From Phallus indusiatus (taxonomy: Eukaryota; Basidiomycota; Agaricomycetes; Phallales; Phallaceae), in assembly GCA_027605045.1 (NCBI GenBank), contig JAQFWX010000009.1, forward strand, positions 1-64,000: 64,000 nucleotides of DNA. Direction: 5' to 3'. Position numbers and translations under genes: made by a program. How positions within the stretch are numbered: position 1 is the first letter of the stretch; every line of letters starts with the position of its first letter. This document shows positions 11,861-23,532 of the stretch, one piece after another. The notes beneath the pieces were generated by a model. That model saw only the letters and a list, made by a program, of their open reading frames with translations, did no database searches and was not told the origin of the DNA.

Positions 11861-14293
11861 GTGTGAGCTTCTGAACAGTTGAAGATTAGCATATAGACTA
11901 GGTATATCATTTCTTTCTTTCTTTTCTCTCTCTCTCGTGTTTAATTCATGTATTATTTGTTGCCTGGTAAAGGTAGAACTTTTCCTGATGATTATTTCCA
12001 TCGCTTTCGGTTCAACATTCCGGACCAATTGTAGTAATATCACGTATACTATTTTCCCCAATTTGTCTCTTTCTTCTTACTTTCTGTTGATTCCCTACTT
12101 GCCTTCCTAATTACCGAAAATCATTTGTTTTATTTTACCCGTGGATTTGATTATTCTCGAACAAACATGTATTAACAGCTCTTGATTTCAATATATATGT
12201 GTATTCCATATCTGCTTGGTATATATTATATATACGATTATGAGATATTTGATTGGACAAAAATAGACTTGTCGCTTCAAGTTTGCGTCTCTCTTTTAGT
12301 CGACGACTACCGGCGAAGGTTTTTAGGGTGGAATGTATAATTAAATACATACGTACGTAGCCAGCGACCCTTTCGCCGGATCAGATATTGATCAAGTCAT
12401 GGGCACTCTTTTGTTTCATGTGAAGGACATTTTTAAAACCGAAAATTGTTTTGGCTCTCCGTGAGACGAGGTGAGACGAATCAAATGATGTCAAAAACGA
12501 TCAATGAAGATGAAGCTAATCGTCGGGGATCTACATTTCTTCTTTTGACCCAAGAAGTTCGTTGTTAGGCTAGGTATGGTATAGCTCATTATTCGTTCAC
12601 CCGTAAGGTATTTCCTCTTGTGCACCATTATGGACACAATGCTTGAAGTATGTAGCAGGTGATTTCGTCACGTCAGACCAAGATTTCAAAAAAAGCGGCT
12701 GCAAAGATATTTATACATAGAATACGTGTGTAGATGCAGCACTCTCCACTGGATAATGGATTTTTTTATTTCTTGCAACATCGTGCAGGAATAGTCTTTG
12801 TTTGTGATCAGTAGACGAACAAGACCGTACTAGACCGAACTTATCTAAGCGAGGCAATGTCCGAATCCCTGTCCTTCCATTAAGCTTCGTGATCTGATGA
12901 TAAGCGCATAACGTGCTCAAACAGGGATAGAAGGGTGCTGGGTACACGTGCACGTGGGCTTTTTTAAGATTTTATAAGATTCAAATTTCAAGTACCAATC
13001 GCTTCGATCGAGTTTAGTAAACCTCGTCTCCACTGTGCATGCGCATGTAACGCCATCAGAAAGGATAAACTCACTTCCTTTCGTCAATGTGTGGAATAAC
13101 TATGGTAGCGGTTCTATTTTATTTCTCCAGTCTCTTATCTTGTTTATCAATCATCACGCTGGCTTTTACTTTTGCAGGTCGAGTTTTCATGGTTTCTGTC
13201 TTCGGATGAACTATCGACTTGGACTCTCACGCATGCTGCGCATAGAAAGCTCGACGGATTCCCAGTGTCGCTCTGGTTTTGTTTCGGTAGTATGTTGTAC
13301 TGCCCCGAAATAAACAACTCACACGCACCTTCTTCTTTGCTTTTTTTGACTATCATAAAAGCCTAAACAAGCTAGACGTCCACTTGTGATGCTGTCATCA
13401 ATCAAAAGAGGGTGTGTCGAGGTCATAGCTAAGTTGATCAAATTCTGCCCCGTCGTACGTCGGGTAAATCTATGTGCTAAAACACTACGTAAGATGTATA
13501 CATGGCACAATGTGATTAAATAATATTTGAATGACCTGGCAGTACTACCTTCCACAGGTGAAAGTTTACTACCTTAGATTTTATATATGTGTACGACTCG
13601 AGTATATTTTTGGGAATCAAATTTAGCCCGTGGCATCCGTATATATCAATCGTGGATGACATAGTCTTATGATCACTTCCAGAGTCGTATATTGAATTGT
13701 CAATGCTCACGCAAGAAGAAAAACAGCCCAGCTGCCAATGTATTTACCTATAAAGGTTAGTAGTGAGGAATTTGCCGAAGTAAAGCGTGATATTGTCGAA
13801 GCGCACTGTCATAAGTTTAACAGATTTGTCCTTGGCTGATTTATCAAGCCACCATCAGGCCTTCCTTCGATTCTTCTTAGGTCTTGGGAAAGTAAATTTT
13901 TTGTTTCAGATACTCATTATACAACCACAAGGTCGGCGTAGCTCATTGTAGTGAAAAGTAGATAATTAACTCAACATGCGTGAATCACTGCATGTATTTA
14001 ATATCCAAGTTCGTGCTTTGCTTCAGTAAATTTGGCGAAGATAATCAAAAATAGATATCGTAGCCAAATCCCGGGATTTTCTCAGTTATTACGTATTCGG
14101 CTATGAGTTCATACTACGTATCTAATCTCGATAGCTAAGGGAACGCCACTTCAGAGCAAAATTATCAGATTCTGAGATAATCGAGTACATGTTTCTCTAA
14201 AGGAAAGCAAAAAACAGTGATTGAAATTTTCAGAACCTCGGATAAGATACTCCGCAGTGGAGTGAACTCCGGGCCAGGTTTTGACCTGAATAT
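11861..14293. other. 2.4-kb convergent intergenic region
   Basis: Lies between the 3' ends of the transcription factor (+) and TERT (-). AT-rich with scattered short open frames (for example around 12711-12953 and 13035-13313) that lack domain features or joinable exons. No tRNA-like fold or repeat array recognised. Confidence 0.5.
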
Positions 14294-17200
14294 CTAATAT
14301 TGAAGCCATTCGAGCAGCTCGTCGGCCTCTTTCATCATCCCTTCCCAATCCCTTAACAAGTGAGCATACTTCCGATGACGAGCTTCACGGTCCAGCAAGC
14401 CGATTAAAGTCCGAAAATAAATACTTCTTCTTTGCTCCAGGACTCTTTTGAAAGCACACAGACCGAGCCTTCGGGTTGTGTATATATATCATGATTTTTC
14501 TTCTTGCCGTAACAAAAATTTGCTCACCATGTTGTTGACTTCTCGGAAATATTGCAGACAGCATCGTTTTCTCTCGCCACAACACCGCTAGCTTTACTCG
14601 TCATCAGTTTGTAGGTGTACCGAATAGTCTTTAAGATGATGTCTGATAACAAGGAAACTCGCGTCACTTCTGCCATAGTACAAAATGGACACGATCAACT
14701 CACTGGCAAGAAATCTTATAGTGTCTTTATTTGAGACATCAGTTTTCCATGCCGTCAAATAGGCACTCATTTTCATCGCTCCTAATAAAAAATTCTCATA
14801 GACGTTGCGATAAATAACGGCAGAGTCGTTTAAGGCGGCATCCCAGAACAACGCGTGACTTTTCAAACGAGCCATCCTATAAAATTCTTTATTCCCCGCC
14901 GTAGAACTCAAGGTAAACTGAAGCTTACTGTAACATTTTATTCTGAAAGGCCGTCCACGGATGTCGTCGCCGGTCAACTGTCAAAGTGTCCCCGAGATCT
15001 ATAGCAAGGAAAGGCAGTATTGAATTGTAACCGCTTTCGTCGTGAATTGTCATGGCACACGTACGACCGCTATATCGGCTGTAATCGCCACGCACAGAGA
15101 GATTTTCCATATCGATCAATAAACCACACCAAGGAAAATCTTCAGTGTTAAAGTGAATGACTGCATAGCTTAGTAGAAAATGAGGCACACATTGCTGCTC
15201 CGAAGGTATACGATTCATTGTGAAATGACGTGAGTGAAAATTGATCAACGTTTTTTCGGGAGCAATAAAACAGCCGTAGTCCGGGTGTCCTATCCGCACA
15301 ACATAAGTTCGCTAAAGTCAAACAAGACATGAAACGAAACCTTGTGACATTGTTCTGAGGAACTGTTCGGCTTTTTCCAAATCCGTGGTGATAAACAAGT
15401 AATCGTCTACTAGGCGACATAATAACTTTTATCAGAGTTCAGAAAGCAATATCACAAGCAAAGAACATGACTGGCTTACACAATCAGGGTTATTTGTAAA
15501 TTGATACTTTTGCTGTTCAAGGTCTCCGTAGAAAAAGGCGCATAGAAGTGTCGAAAGGACAGATCCCTGAGGGATGCCTACAACCTGTCGGAAATAATTT
15601 GAGCCGATCTGCAAGGATGGATTTTTAATATTTTGAACGGAATGATAGAGATATAAGTCATACTTTGATCAGATTTTCAGTTATATGTTCCTTCAAAAGT
15701 TCGACTATTTCTCGCTTCTCTTCGTAAGAATAGACAACCTTATACGAGATGAAACAACGCAGTATTGAAATTCAATTACTCGAACTCATACCTGATCGAC
15801 TATAATGGTATGTTTCAGCATGCTGGCCAATTTTGTGGCATACGATATAAAATGGGGATGTTGCGCTTTATTCCGTTCAGCTGAAGAAAGAAAGGGGAGA
15901 AACTGATAACTGACAATCTGGCAGAGCTTTTTTCATGAATATTCGCCGAGTCTTGCCCGCGATCGGAGTAATTCGGGCAGATTTGTGAATCATATAGGAT
16001 TCCTTGAAAAAGGGTAGAATCAGTGGTATTGGATCATTCGCTGAGGACAACGCACTTCCGTCAAAAGTTTCATCAGGATTTGTATCAGTTTGGCTTGGTC
16101 AATGGTATCGAAGCACGCTTTCACATCCAGCTTGACAAAATATAATTTCGGTCTGGTATTCAAAAAATGAGTAACTCCAAGATAGGGTACCAGTGAGAAA
16201 AATGTACATGTGTTGGTATCTGCTCAATAGCCTAGATTTAAATTGCTTTAGCTTGGCATAAATTTCATTTCGACCAAACACAGCGGCCCCGATGAGATCC
16301 GGTTGGTTAATCTAATCATGTACATCTTGAAGGATATTAGGCAGACAGAAAAATTATTATGTACCTTTTCATATGTCAATATTTGAAACGTCGTTTGGAG
16401 GATTTGATTGATAGAAAGGGGTATGAAATCGTGGAGCTTAAATTTGATTAGCGAATGTGTATTTGTGAAGAAATTTTATCCACCTTTTTGACCTTCCGCC
16501 GAAGGTTAACGATTGGCCTAACACCTGTTTCCTTCGGAAGAAGTCGAACGAAGGAGAATCCAAGCTTTTTGTAGCGCAACATTGCTTCAGCTGCACTCTA
16601 AAATACATGCAAACGTCAGCGATTTTGAAAATCAAAAGAACTCGGCCCGTACAGCATCTATCTTCTGGAAAACTCCATTTGTGAGATTGAGCAAAAGTGG
16701 GCGACATAAAGTCGTCCAGTCATCGAGCCGGAAATATATTATACGTTGCCGAAGCGCACCGGAATCGGTTGCGTAAAATGCGGTCTGTAAAATATGTCTT
16801 CAGCCCAATGACTACGGGTTTTGTGACATTTAATCATACTTTGATCAGTGGGATAACGAAAGAGTCAAAATACCAGTATAAAAATTCCTCAATGAGCTCC
16901 CGTCTTTTGAGAGCATCAGTCACAGACGGGCGTTGGTGAAGTGCCCGAGTGTTCAAAGGGAGTAGCCATTCACATTCCTGAGTGGAGAAGTTTTGCATCA
17001 CCGTATGTAAGGTAAATGTCTCCAGGCGATGACCTTTTATAAATAGTTTAACGCCTTGTGTGTAGATATGAGTTAACGTGTGGAGGCGGATGAAAATTCT
17101 GGTGGACATACATTTCATAATGTTGTTGAAATTCTTTTTGCATCCCCACAGATCAAACGGAATGACGACCAGGGTGGCTTTTCTAACATAATTATATACC

Positions 17201-18980
17201 TAGTCAAATAAGTAAATAAGACAAGTAGAAAAACGCTAAATTCAAACCTCGTAATAGCTGCAGGTAAATTCTACGAATCTCGGTTTAGCTATAGTTTCGT
17301 TCTTGGCAAGAGCGATATTTCGTTGTATGATCAAGCTAGAGGATGATTCATCCAACAAATCATGATCGTTTTGGCTATTGTAAGTTTCGGACATGATTTC
17401 CTTCTCAACATGATAAGATACTAGATGACTTCCAAGCAATTCAAAGCATACCAATATGACACTACTATCGAGGGGCTCCCTCTTTTAACTGAGCCTTTTT
17501 AACCTAGAGAGTATGTGAATTGATTGTCGTAAGAGTACAGCCATAATCACCTTTGAGGGACACGCTCTTGAGCGAATGATACGATAGTTGCAGGTCCAGT
17601 GTCGCTGGATAAGTTCCTCGACCAAATGTAGTGCAGACTTCAATCGCTTTGGCGTTTTAATATTGCCTTTCGACTGCATTGATTTAAAAAGAAGGCATCT
17701 CAAAGTAGGAAAAATTGACGAACCGAAATTTCGTCATTCAAGTCAATATCTGCGGAACCAGGGGGACTGGAATATACCTCAAATACACTTCTTAACCCAA
17801 ATTGCCGGGGGAATATATGTTTGAGGACATGACGGGTGTCACGTCCCAAAATATTTTCTTTTGAAGGGATTTTGGAAGCGGACGTCAAGGGAATAGGAGC
17901 AAGGCGATTGAGGACATCTAATAGCAGCTAGCAATCAATGGAATTCCCAAAAATGCCAAGAAACGACCTACGGTCCGGTGGTAGTCCAACTAGTATGGTC
18001 CGATTACCATCATGTGGATCTCTTCCCATAACTGGGCGGCCGTAAAATATGCGATATCTATTGAAAGCAATGTCTGCCGCTCTACGCCTAGCCATCACAA
18101 GTAAATAATTTCGAAGTAATATTCAAAATAAGACGTGCCTGAGGGGCACCGCAGACAATGGCGTAATACGGAAATTCGTACCATTGTTTAGCTTCCGTCG
18201 TTTAGAGAGGTCAGCTTCCTCTGAACTGACCTCAAGCGGTCTTTTAGTGCCTTTTTGATCAGGCAAGGTAAAGGTCAACGGAGTATGTTCTGTTAATTCG
18301 AAGATCGGAGTTCCTGTCAGCTGACAGAAAGAGTCGTTGGGTAAAGGTAGGAAGATGCTCGTCTCCAGAAGTAGGTAATATAAAGCGTCTTCACCGATTC
18401 TGTGACACAAGATACAAATTATTTTAAAGATAGCACAAAAGGAGAGCATCGGACTAACCTTGACAACAAAATTTTCCATTCTAAAGCTTGCAGTGCCGTA
18501 ATATTGGTATTAGGGAAGAAATTGCTTATTCCAGGACGTGAGAGATTGGCTCTTCCAAATTCGCCTCGGTGGTCTGCCTAACGAATAGGGGTTTGTAAAT
18601 ATACGACACTAATTAAATGGCGCGAACTCTTGTATATCCCATTGTCAAAATGTTACGCGGTCGACCTTTTGCTCTGTCGAATAATTTCGCCTGAACTCGA
18701 TCAATGACCTGGGGATGCATTTTGTCTAAGGAGGTCTTCTGGAAAGTTGAAGACGCACTTCAATCATCTCAGATATCACCTCAGATGGTTTAAATCTCTG
18801 TCGTGGAAACATGTCGATTGTCTCCAAGCCCACCAAAGAAGACTCTAACAGAGATCTATAGCGATCTGGATCGTCTTCATGTTCTAGAGTCACGGCGACA
18901 TCGCAAACACGCAATGTGAATTCTTTCAAAGTCAAAACTTGTTTGTAATAGCAGTGCAGTATTCGGGAACCTAAAGACAT
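14294..18980 (-). CDS. TERT: Telomerase reverse transcriptase catalytic subunit
   Basis: Adds telomeric repeats using the telomerase RNA as template. I could thread 25 exons (24 introns, mostly ~50-70 nt) from ATG 18980 to TAG 14294 that stay in frame throughout: 3378 nt, 1125 aa. The N-terminal domain starts MSLGSRILHCYYKQ and includes NILTMGY; RNA-binding-domain segments include FYGRP (near residue 240), IFPRQFGLRSVF, IKTPKRLK and the T-motif FDLWGCKKNF (near 455-465). RT motifs: 1/2 LGFSFVRLLPKETGVRP (near 600), A KLYFVKLDVKACFDTID (D695), B' VGIPQGSVLST (near 812), C RLVDDY (D852, D853), D GHPDYGCF, E FPWCGLLID (near 925-933). All three catalytic aspartates are present. The C-terminal extension includes KSHALFWD and WLGLCAFKRVLEQ. 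One intron (15914-15881) is only 34 nt, and the exon 4/5 donor (GTCTGC) is weak; other junctions are conventional. Confidence 0.95.
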
Positions 18981-19221
18981 TACAAGCGAGGAACTTTAGA
19001 GTGATTGTACCAACGAAGGTGATCATGAAAGGCTTTGAAAAAGAGGCGCGTGACCGCCGTGGCGTACATCACGTGAAGAATTACATAACGGGTTGATGTT
19101 GGTTAATAATAAGTACGGGATGCAGAGAACTGGAGATAAATAGCTTTTCAGGTCATTGAGACCTATCGTAGAATATTTTCATACTGCATCAAGTTGAGGT
19201 CGGGACAACCATTGACTTCAG

Positions 19222-20187
19222 TTAATTTTTATCATCGGTAGGTTTGACGTTTTTGTCCTTCAAAAGGAAGCCTTGCAGGAGATTGTCATTACGTGTGCGC
19301 AAAAAAGGCGTCTCGGGATGTATTCACCTCTTAAGCTGGTTTCATGTTTCTTCAAGCGTTCTGCATCTGCCAATCTTATACGATTCAGCTCAGCATTGAT
19401 TGCGGCGGCATCAGGTCCTATTCATCAGCGGAAGCTTAAAGTATAGAAGGAATAGTAGCGGAATTCACTAACCAGAAGGGTTTTTTCCAAAAGGTCCTTC
19501 AAAGTCTTCTCGGCTCTCTCAGTCAATCCCGTCTCTGCTAAAGCTTTACCCTTTCTAAGGCCAGCTTTGAAATTATTCTCATCTTTGCTTAATGCCTCAA
19601 CAAACAAAGTTCAGGCTGTTGCACGGCCTCGCAAAGGGTAGCGTGAACAATACATACCTTGTCCGAAGCCTCTATTGCGCGCTTCCAATTTTGGTTTTTA
19701 ATGTAGCATGCGGATTGATTAGCGTATATTTTCCCAAGCATCTCGTCAACCTAGGCAATTGGGTCTGCTTGTGGGAGATAAGATGCAGATGCATAGTCGC
19801 ACCTCGGATTTCCTCTTCGCCTCTCCTTCCGATTCTGCAGACCCGGGAACGATACCCTCAACACCTGATCTGCATTAACAGGAGGGAAAGCGCTGAGTAT
19901 AGCGGTGAAAAAATGCGAAATCCATATTCAATTTACTTGTCAATGCCACTCAAATAAAGTAAAGCCTGGAAAACGACAATATCTGTTCAGCCTTGGCAGG
20001 TTGCAGCATTACTTCCCTAACCTCATGGTATCCTTTTAAAGCTGATGTAGAAACACTGAGAAACGGGTAAATTTGCCACCAACAAGACACTCAAACCTTC
20101 TTTGATATCTCCTGCTTTGAACGCGGTATCTCCAGCTTCTTTTTTCTTTTTCGCAATATCAATTTTGGCAGTAACGTCAAGAGACAT
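19222..20187 (-). CDS. Small tetratricopeptide-repeat protein
   Basis: Eight short exons (20187-20097, 20041-20013, 19965-19937, 19869-19803, 19750-19658, 19595-19469, 19417-19328, 19271-19222) join in phase to 192 codons (191 aa). The first helix pair, KKKKEAGDTAFKAGDIKEA, and the following YHEVREALLYLSGIDK form TPR repeat 1. KIYANQSACYIKNQNWKRAIEASDK and NNFKAGLRKGKALAETG are repeats 2 and 3. A charged helix (LADAERLKKHE) and a short GFLLKDK tail close the protein. The arrangement resembles the three-TPR, C-terminal-helix layout of TTC9 or FKBP-type TPR domains without the isomerase domain. It should act as a protein-interaction adaptor, probably cytosolic; the partner is unknown. It is transcribed divergently from the gene at 20405, only 217 bp away, so the two share a promoter region. 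Confidence 0.8.
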
Positions 20188-20404
20188 ATTCAAAAGTAGG
20201 CAGATCAAATGGATGACAAGATGTTAGTCGTGTTCAAGTGACAACAATGTTCGGCGGCTGTTATATGTATACTTCGGCAAGGAGGAGAGCGGGACAATCG
20301 CCGAATCTCTACTAAAGCGCCTCACCGCTCCTTGGAAACCTTTCCAGAACAACGTCTTCTCGTTTCTCAAACATATCAAAGACTCAGTTTCCAAATTTTG
20401 CCGT

Positions 20405-20738
20405 ATGGCAGTATTATCGAGTATTTTCGGCGGGGCGACATTTGGCCTTCTCACGCGTTTCTGGCAGCTAGGTATTCAAAAAAGACCGCTCTTTGACTGT
20501 AAGCCTTGCCTACTTTCTTGTTCAAAATATGCGTTGGTCTTTACAACCCCCTTCCTACAACACAGACTTACCAGCTCATGCTTCTTATATGGTCGGATTT
20601 GCAGTCTTGGGTTATTACGCGGACGTATGGGAGAAACATTCGGGGGAGTTGATTGCACAGAAAAGAGAATTAATTCGCCAGAATAGAATCAAATTGGCAG
20701 AGGAGGCTGAAAAGGCTGAAATGAACGCAAAGGCATGA
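20405..20738 (+). CDS. Small mitochondrial membrane protein, complex I NUXM-like (tentative)
   Basis: Two exons, 20405-20498 and 20566-20738, with a GTAAGC...CACAG intron, give 88 aa. The N-terminal part (FGGATFGLLTRFWQLGIQKRPLF) has one hydrophobic stretch followed by basic residues. A second hydrophobic segment (ASYMVGFAVLGYYADVW) is followed by a highly charged C-terminal helix rich in Lys/Glu/Ala. This two-helix plus charged-tail layout resembles fungal accessory subunits of NADH:ubiquinone oxidoreductase such as NUXM, but I rely on overall pattern and cannot confirm it. Other small inner-membrane proteins are possible. ATG choice: the first Met of the only open frame, just ahead of the hydrophobic segment. 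Confidence 0.7.
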
Positions 20739-21363
20739 CGAAAGTTCTAGCATACTACGTTCGTTCCTCTGTTTCCTATCTCTTTCTGCCGTTCTAACAT
20801 GAGGGGCTCTAGTTTTCAATCTTCCCATTGTTCGTAGTATCGGGGAAGTGAAGGAATATCGCTTCTCATATACTCTATTATCGAGCTCAACTGTTTCTAT
20901 CCAACTGTAGAAGAATACAACGCCTCGTATATAATCCGCAACACACTGAGCTACCTCTGCGCGGTTATCAGATGCAGCTTTTATTAATCCGCCGGGATAG
21001 CAAGCATGCCTTTTTAATTCCTTCTTCAGCATGCTTATGTTTAATTGCCTGCATTGTCATGAACCAGGTGGCTACCAAAAGGACCAAATCTCAGGTATAG
21101 AATTCTTTGCTAAATGAGTTCAGATGTATTCGACGTTGCACATGTTGACTACTAAGGTACTAGAAATGGTACCAGAAACGGAATGTCTGGTCTCCCATAA
21201 AAACTGTAAGAGAAAGCCGGACAAGTGTTTTCCCTTTCTAAACAACTAGTATCGCTTGCTTTTCACTCCAAGGCTTGCTCCATGTCACGAACTTTTGGTT
21301 GATGTCTTGGAAAAGAACTACGTTAATCAAACGAAAAAAGAGTTACCACAATGAGACATACGT
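20739..21363. other. intergenic; one unassigned minus-strand frame
   Basis: A minus-strand ATG frame at 21032-20670 (120 codons) overlaps the 3' end of the gene at 20405. Its first part (GGLIKAASDNRAEVAQC...) looks mildly protein-like and might be a 3' exon of an unresolved gene, but no upstream exon joins it. Otherwise nothing is seen. Confidence 0.35.
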
Positions 21364-21596
21364 TCACTTCACTTCCCTTTCACGTCGCCATTTATCTCGT
21401 TTCCACTGAACAAGCTCTGCGAATGTTTCCCCAGGAGGCGGAGCTGTCCGAGGGTTCTTTTCAGATAAATAAAAAGCCAAGATTCCTGTGAAGATTCCTA
21501 GTAAAGGATCCACTGTGCTGTAACAACGCAGAATTAATCAGCTATAATATGCCATAAGAGAGATATTCCAAAAGCTCACCGAGAAAGCAAAGGCAT
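21364..21596 (-). CDS. NCE101: NCE101-like small membrane peptide
   Basis: Two exons, 21596-21580 (17 nt) and 21517-21364, join to 57 codons (56 aa); too short to appear as a simple open frame because of the split. The protein reads MPLLSRTVDPLLGIFTGI..., with a single hydrophobic segment containing VDPLLGIFTGILAFYL, then a Pro-rich turn and a charged tail (WKRDKWRREREVK). The DP-L-GIF-G pattern in a peptide of this size matches the NCE101 (non-classical export protein 1) family, a short fungal membrane protein originally linked in yeast to non-classical secretion. It is divergent from ATG15, with 139 bp between the two ATGs. Function here is inferred only from family resemblance. Confidence 0.7.
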
Positions 21597-21735
21597 TGAG
21601 GCGCTTGCTTGCTTACTCAACTTCGCTGAGTAATCAAATAATCACTCGCATCCACTTTCATGTGCGTCAGCGCTCGCGGTTGCCACATTTCAACACGTCT
21701 CTCCACTCAACGTTCATGTCCTAAATAACGTTTTC

Positions 21736-23354
21736 ATGGGATTAAGACTGTCTGCGTATCTGCTTTTTTACATATTCTCTGTTCTTCCTTTTGTTCCCCT
21801 GTCTTTCGGGCGACAAGTACATCTTACTGCCAACGAACCGCATTCTCCGCAACAGGATTCATGGAGTGAGCAGACGGTCTCCTTTCGTCTCGCTAGTGTT
21901 TATGCGACAATGAATTCTACACGTATCTTGTTTGCCGATGTTGAACGCCGAAATGAGCTAACTCCTGGTCCTCCACCACCCTCTTATCATATACGCACAA
22001 GGAAGGTTTTGACTCACAAACCCTCATCATTGCAGGCTTTTAATCAAGCACGATTCTTATCTTATTCTTCGCTCTCGAATGTGACAGTTGTCGATACCGC
22101 GCTATGGGAGGAAGACGAGGTCGTTGGTCCAGACATTACCGATCGAGATACTATTCTTCTTTTAGCGAAAATGACGAATAACGCTTATAATATCGATAAA
22201 GAGGAAGATGACTGGTATGATATTGGAGACGAGTGGAAGGTATTCTCATTCATTTTACGGAGATCCGCTTTGTCCTGAGTTCACTTTTGGCTAGACTACC
22301 CCTTTCGGATGGGACCCCGACGATGATGGATTCCGTGGTCATGTATTTGTCAGTGAGGACAAGAATTCTGTGATCATCTCCATCAAAGGAACCTCAGCGG
22401 CTGTTTTGGGAAGGGGTGGACCTACAGCTAAGAAAGACAAATTGAATGACAACTTGTTGTTTTCTTGTTGCTGCGCGAAAGTCGGTTTTTCGTGGACGCC
22501 AGTTTGTGGCTGCTATGTAGACGGATGGAGGTGCAACCAGAATTGTTTAGAGCAGAGTTTGTTAGAAGATGGTTTATTTTACCCTCTTGGTATTGTGAGT
22601 GAATCAAATATGGCCCAATCGCATTCACGGTTATGAATATTTACATACAGAACCTATATAATCAAGTTATATATACTTATCCGACTGCGAATATTTGGGT
22701 AATAGGTATGTCAAATTTTTTGTCTTTGTAAAAAAACGCGCGTCTCATAATGGTTTATAGGACATTCTCTCGGTGGCTCATTGGCTTCGCTGATTGGTGC
22801 AACCTTCGGCGTCCCAGTAGTGGCCTTCGAAGCCCCTGGTGAAAGAATGGCAGCACAGAGATTACATCTTCCTTCGCCCGTGGGTAGTTATCCTTGAACG
22901 TTGAATACGTGAACTTAAATTGCCACAGCCTTCTACACTGCATATAACGCACATCTATCACACAGCCGATCCAATTCCCATGGGAGTTTGTACGGGCGTT
23001 TTGTCGACTTGTGCCCTGGTTGGCTACGCACTAGAATCTAGGTACGTAGCACGAAGAGGATATGTGTTTGTCTTAAAAACCCCGTTGCTTACTTTTTCCT
23101 CAGATGTCATCTTGGACAATCCATCGTGTATGATACTGTCACCAAACTCAACTGGAGTGTCAATGTTGCGTCGCATCGCATTCGAACTGTTGTTGACTCC
23201 TATTAACCAAGGATTGGGAAGGAAAATCGTTGCCGGATATCATCACGGAGGATGATTGTATCGTCAGTGTTTTAGTGTAATTATCTTAACCTCTGACTGA
23301 CATGTCTGCTTCCATTTCCAGGACTGTTATAGCTGGGAATATGTGACTCCATAA
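21736..23354 (+). CDS. ATG15: Autophagy-related lipase ATG15
   Basis: Vacuolar phospholipase that breaks down autophagic and MVB vesicle membranes. Exons: 21736-22239, 22295-22594, 22651-22705, 22761-22879, 22929-23041, 23104-23262 and 23322-23354. The N-terminus carries a hydrophobic anchor ([20 protein letters not shown]). Family blocks: [36 protein letters not shown], a Cys-rich insertion (FSCCCAKV...[10 protein letters not shown]), the catalytic-serine elbow [26 protein letters not shown] (catalytic Asp) and the terminal DCYSWEYV. A likely catalytic His lies in [10 protein letters not shown]. The frame breaks once at the CC at 23210-23211: one added base restores LLTKDWEG and makes the exon phases sum correctly through to the conserved C-terminus, so I read this as a sequence error rather than truncation. 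Very confident family call. Confidence 0.93.
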
Positions 23355-23532
23355 CGAGATATCATCATCATATCATACGTTAATTACCTTGTACCACTTA
23401 TTCAATAATATAATTCACTTACCGCATGCAAATTCGTGCCGTGCCGTACCAACTCGTGCGTTCTTCGATTGGAATTCCGATGAATCCGATCTCACTATCA
23501 CTGCCCCACTCCACTCTCTGAGATTTACGATC

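Noticed and set aside
12711..12953. possible small gene or tRNA-like segment in the TERT 3' region
   Set aside because: No cloverleaf could be drawn, and the open frame has no coding signature.
15432..15614. isolated reverse-transcriptase motif (GIPQGSVLST) that might suggest a retrotransposon
   Set aside because: Flanking exons carry the telomerase-specific T, CP-like and C-terminal features, with no integrase, RNase H, LTR or poly-A tail; it is host TERT.
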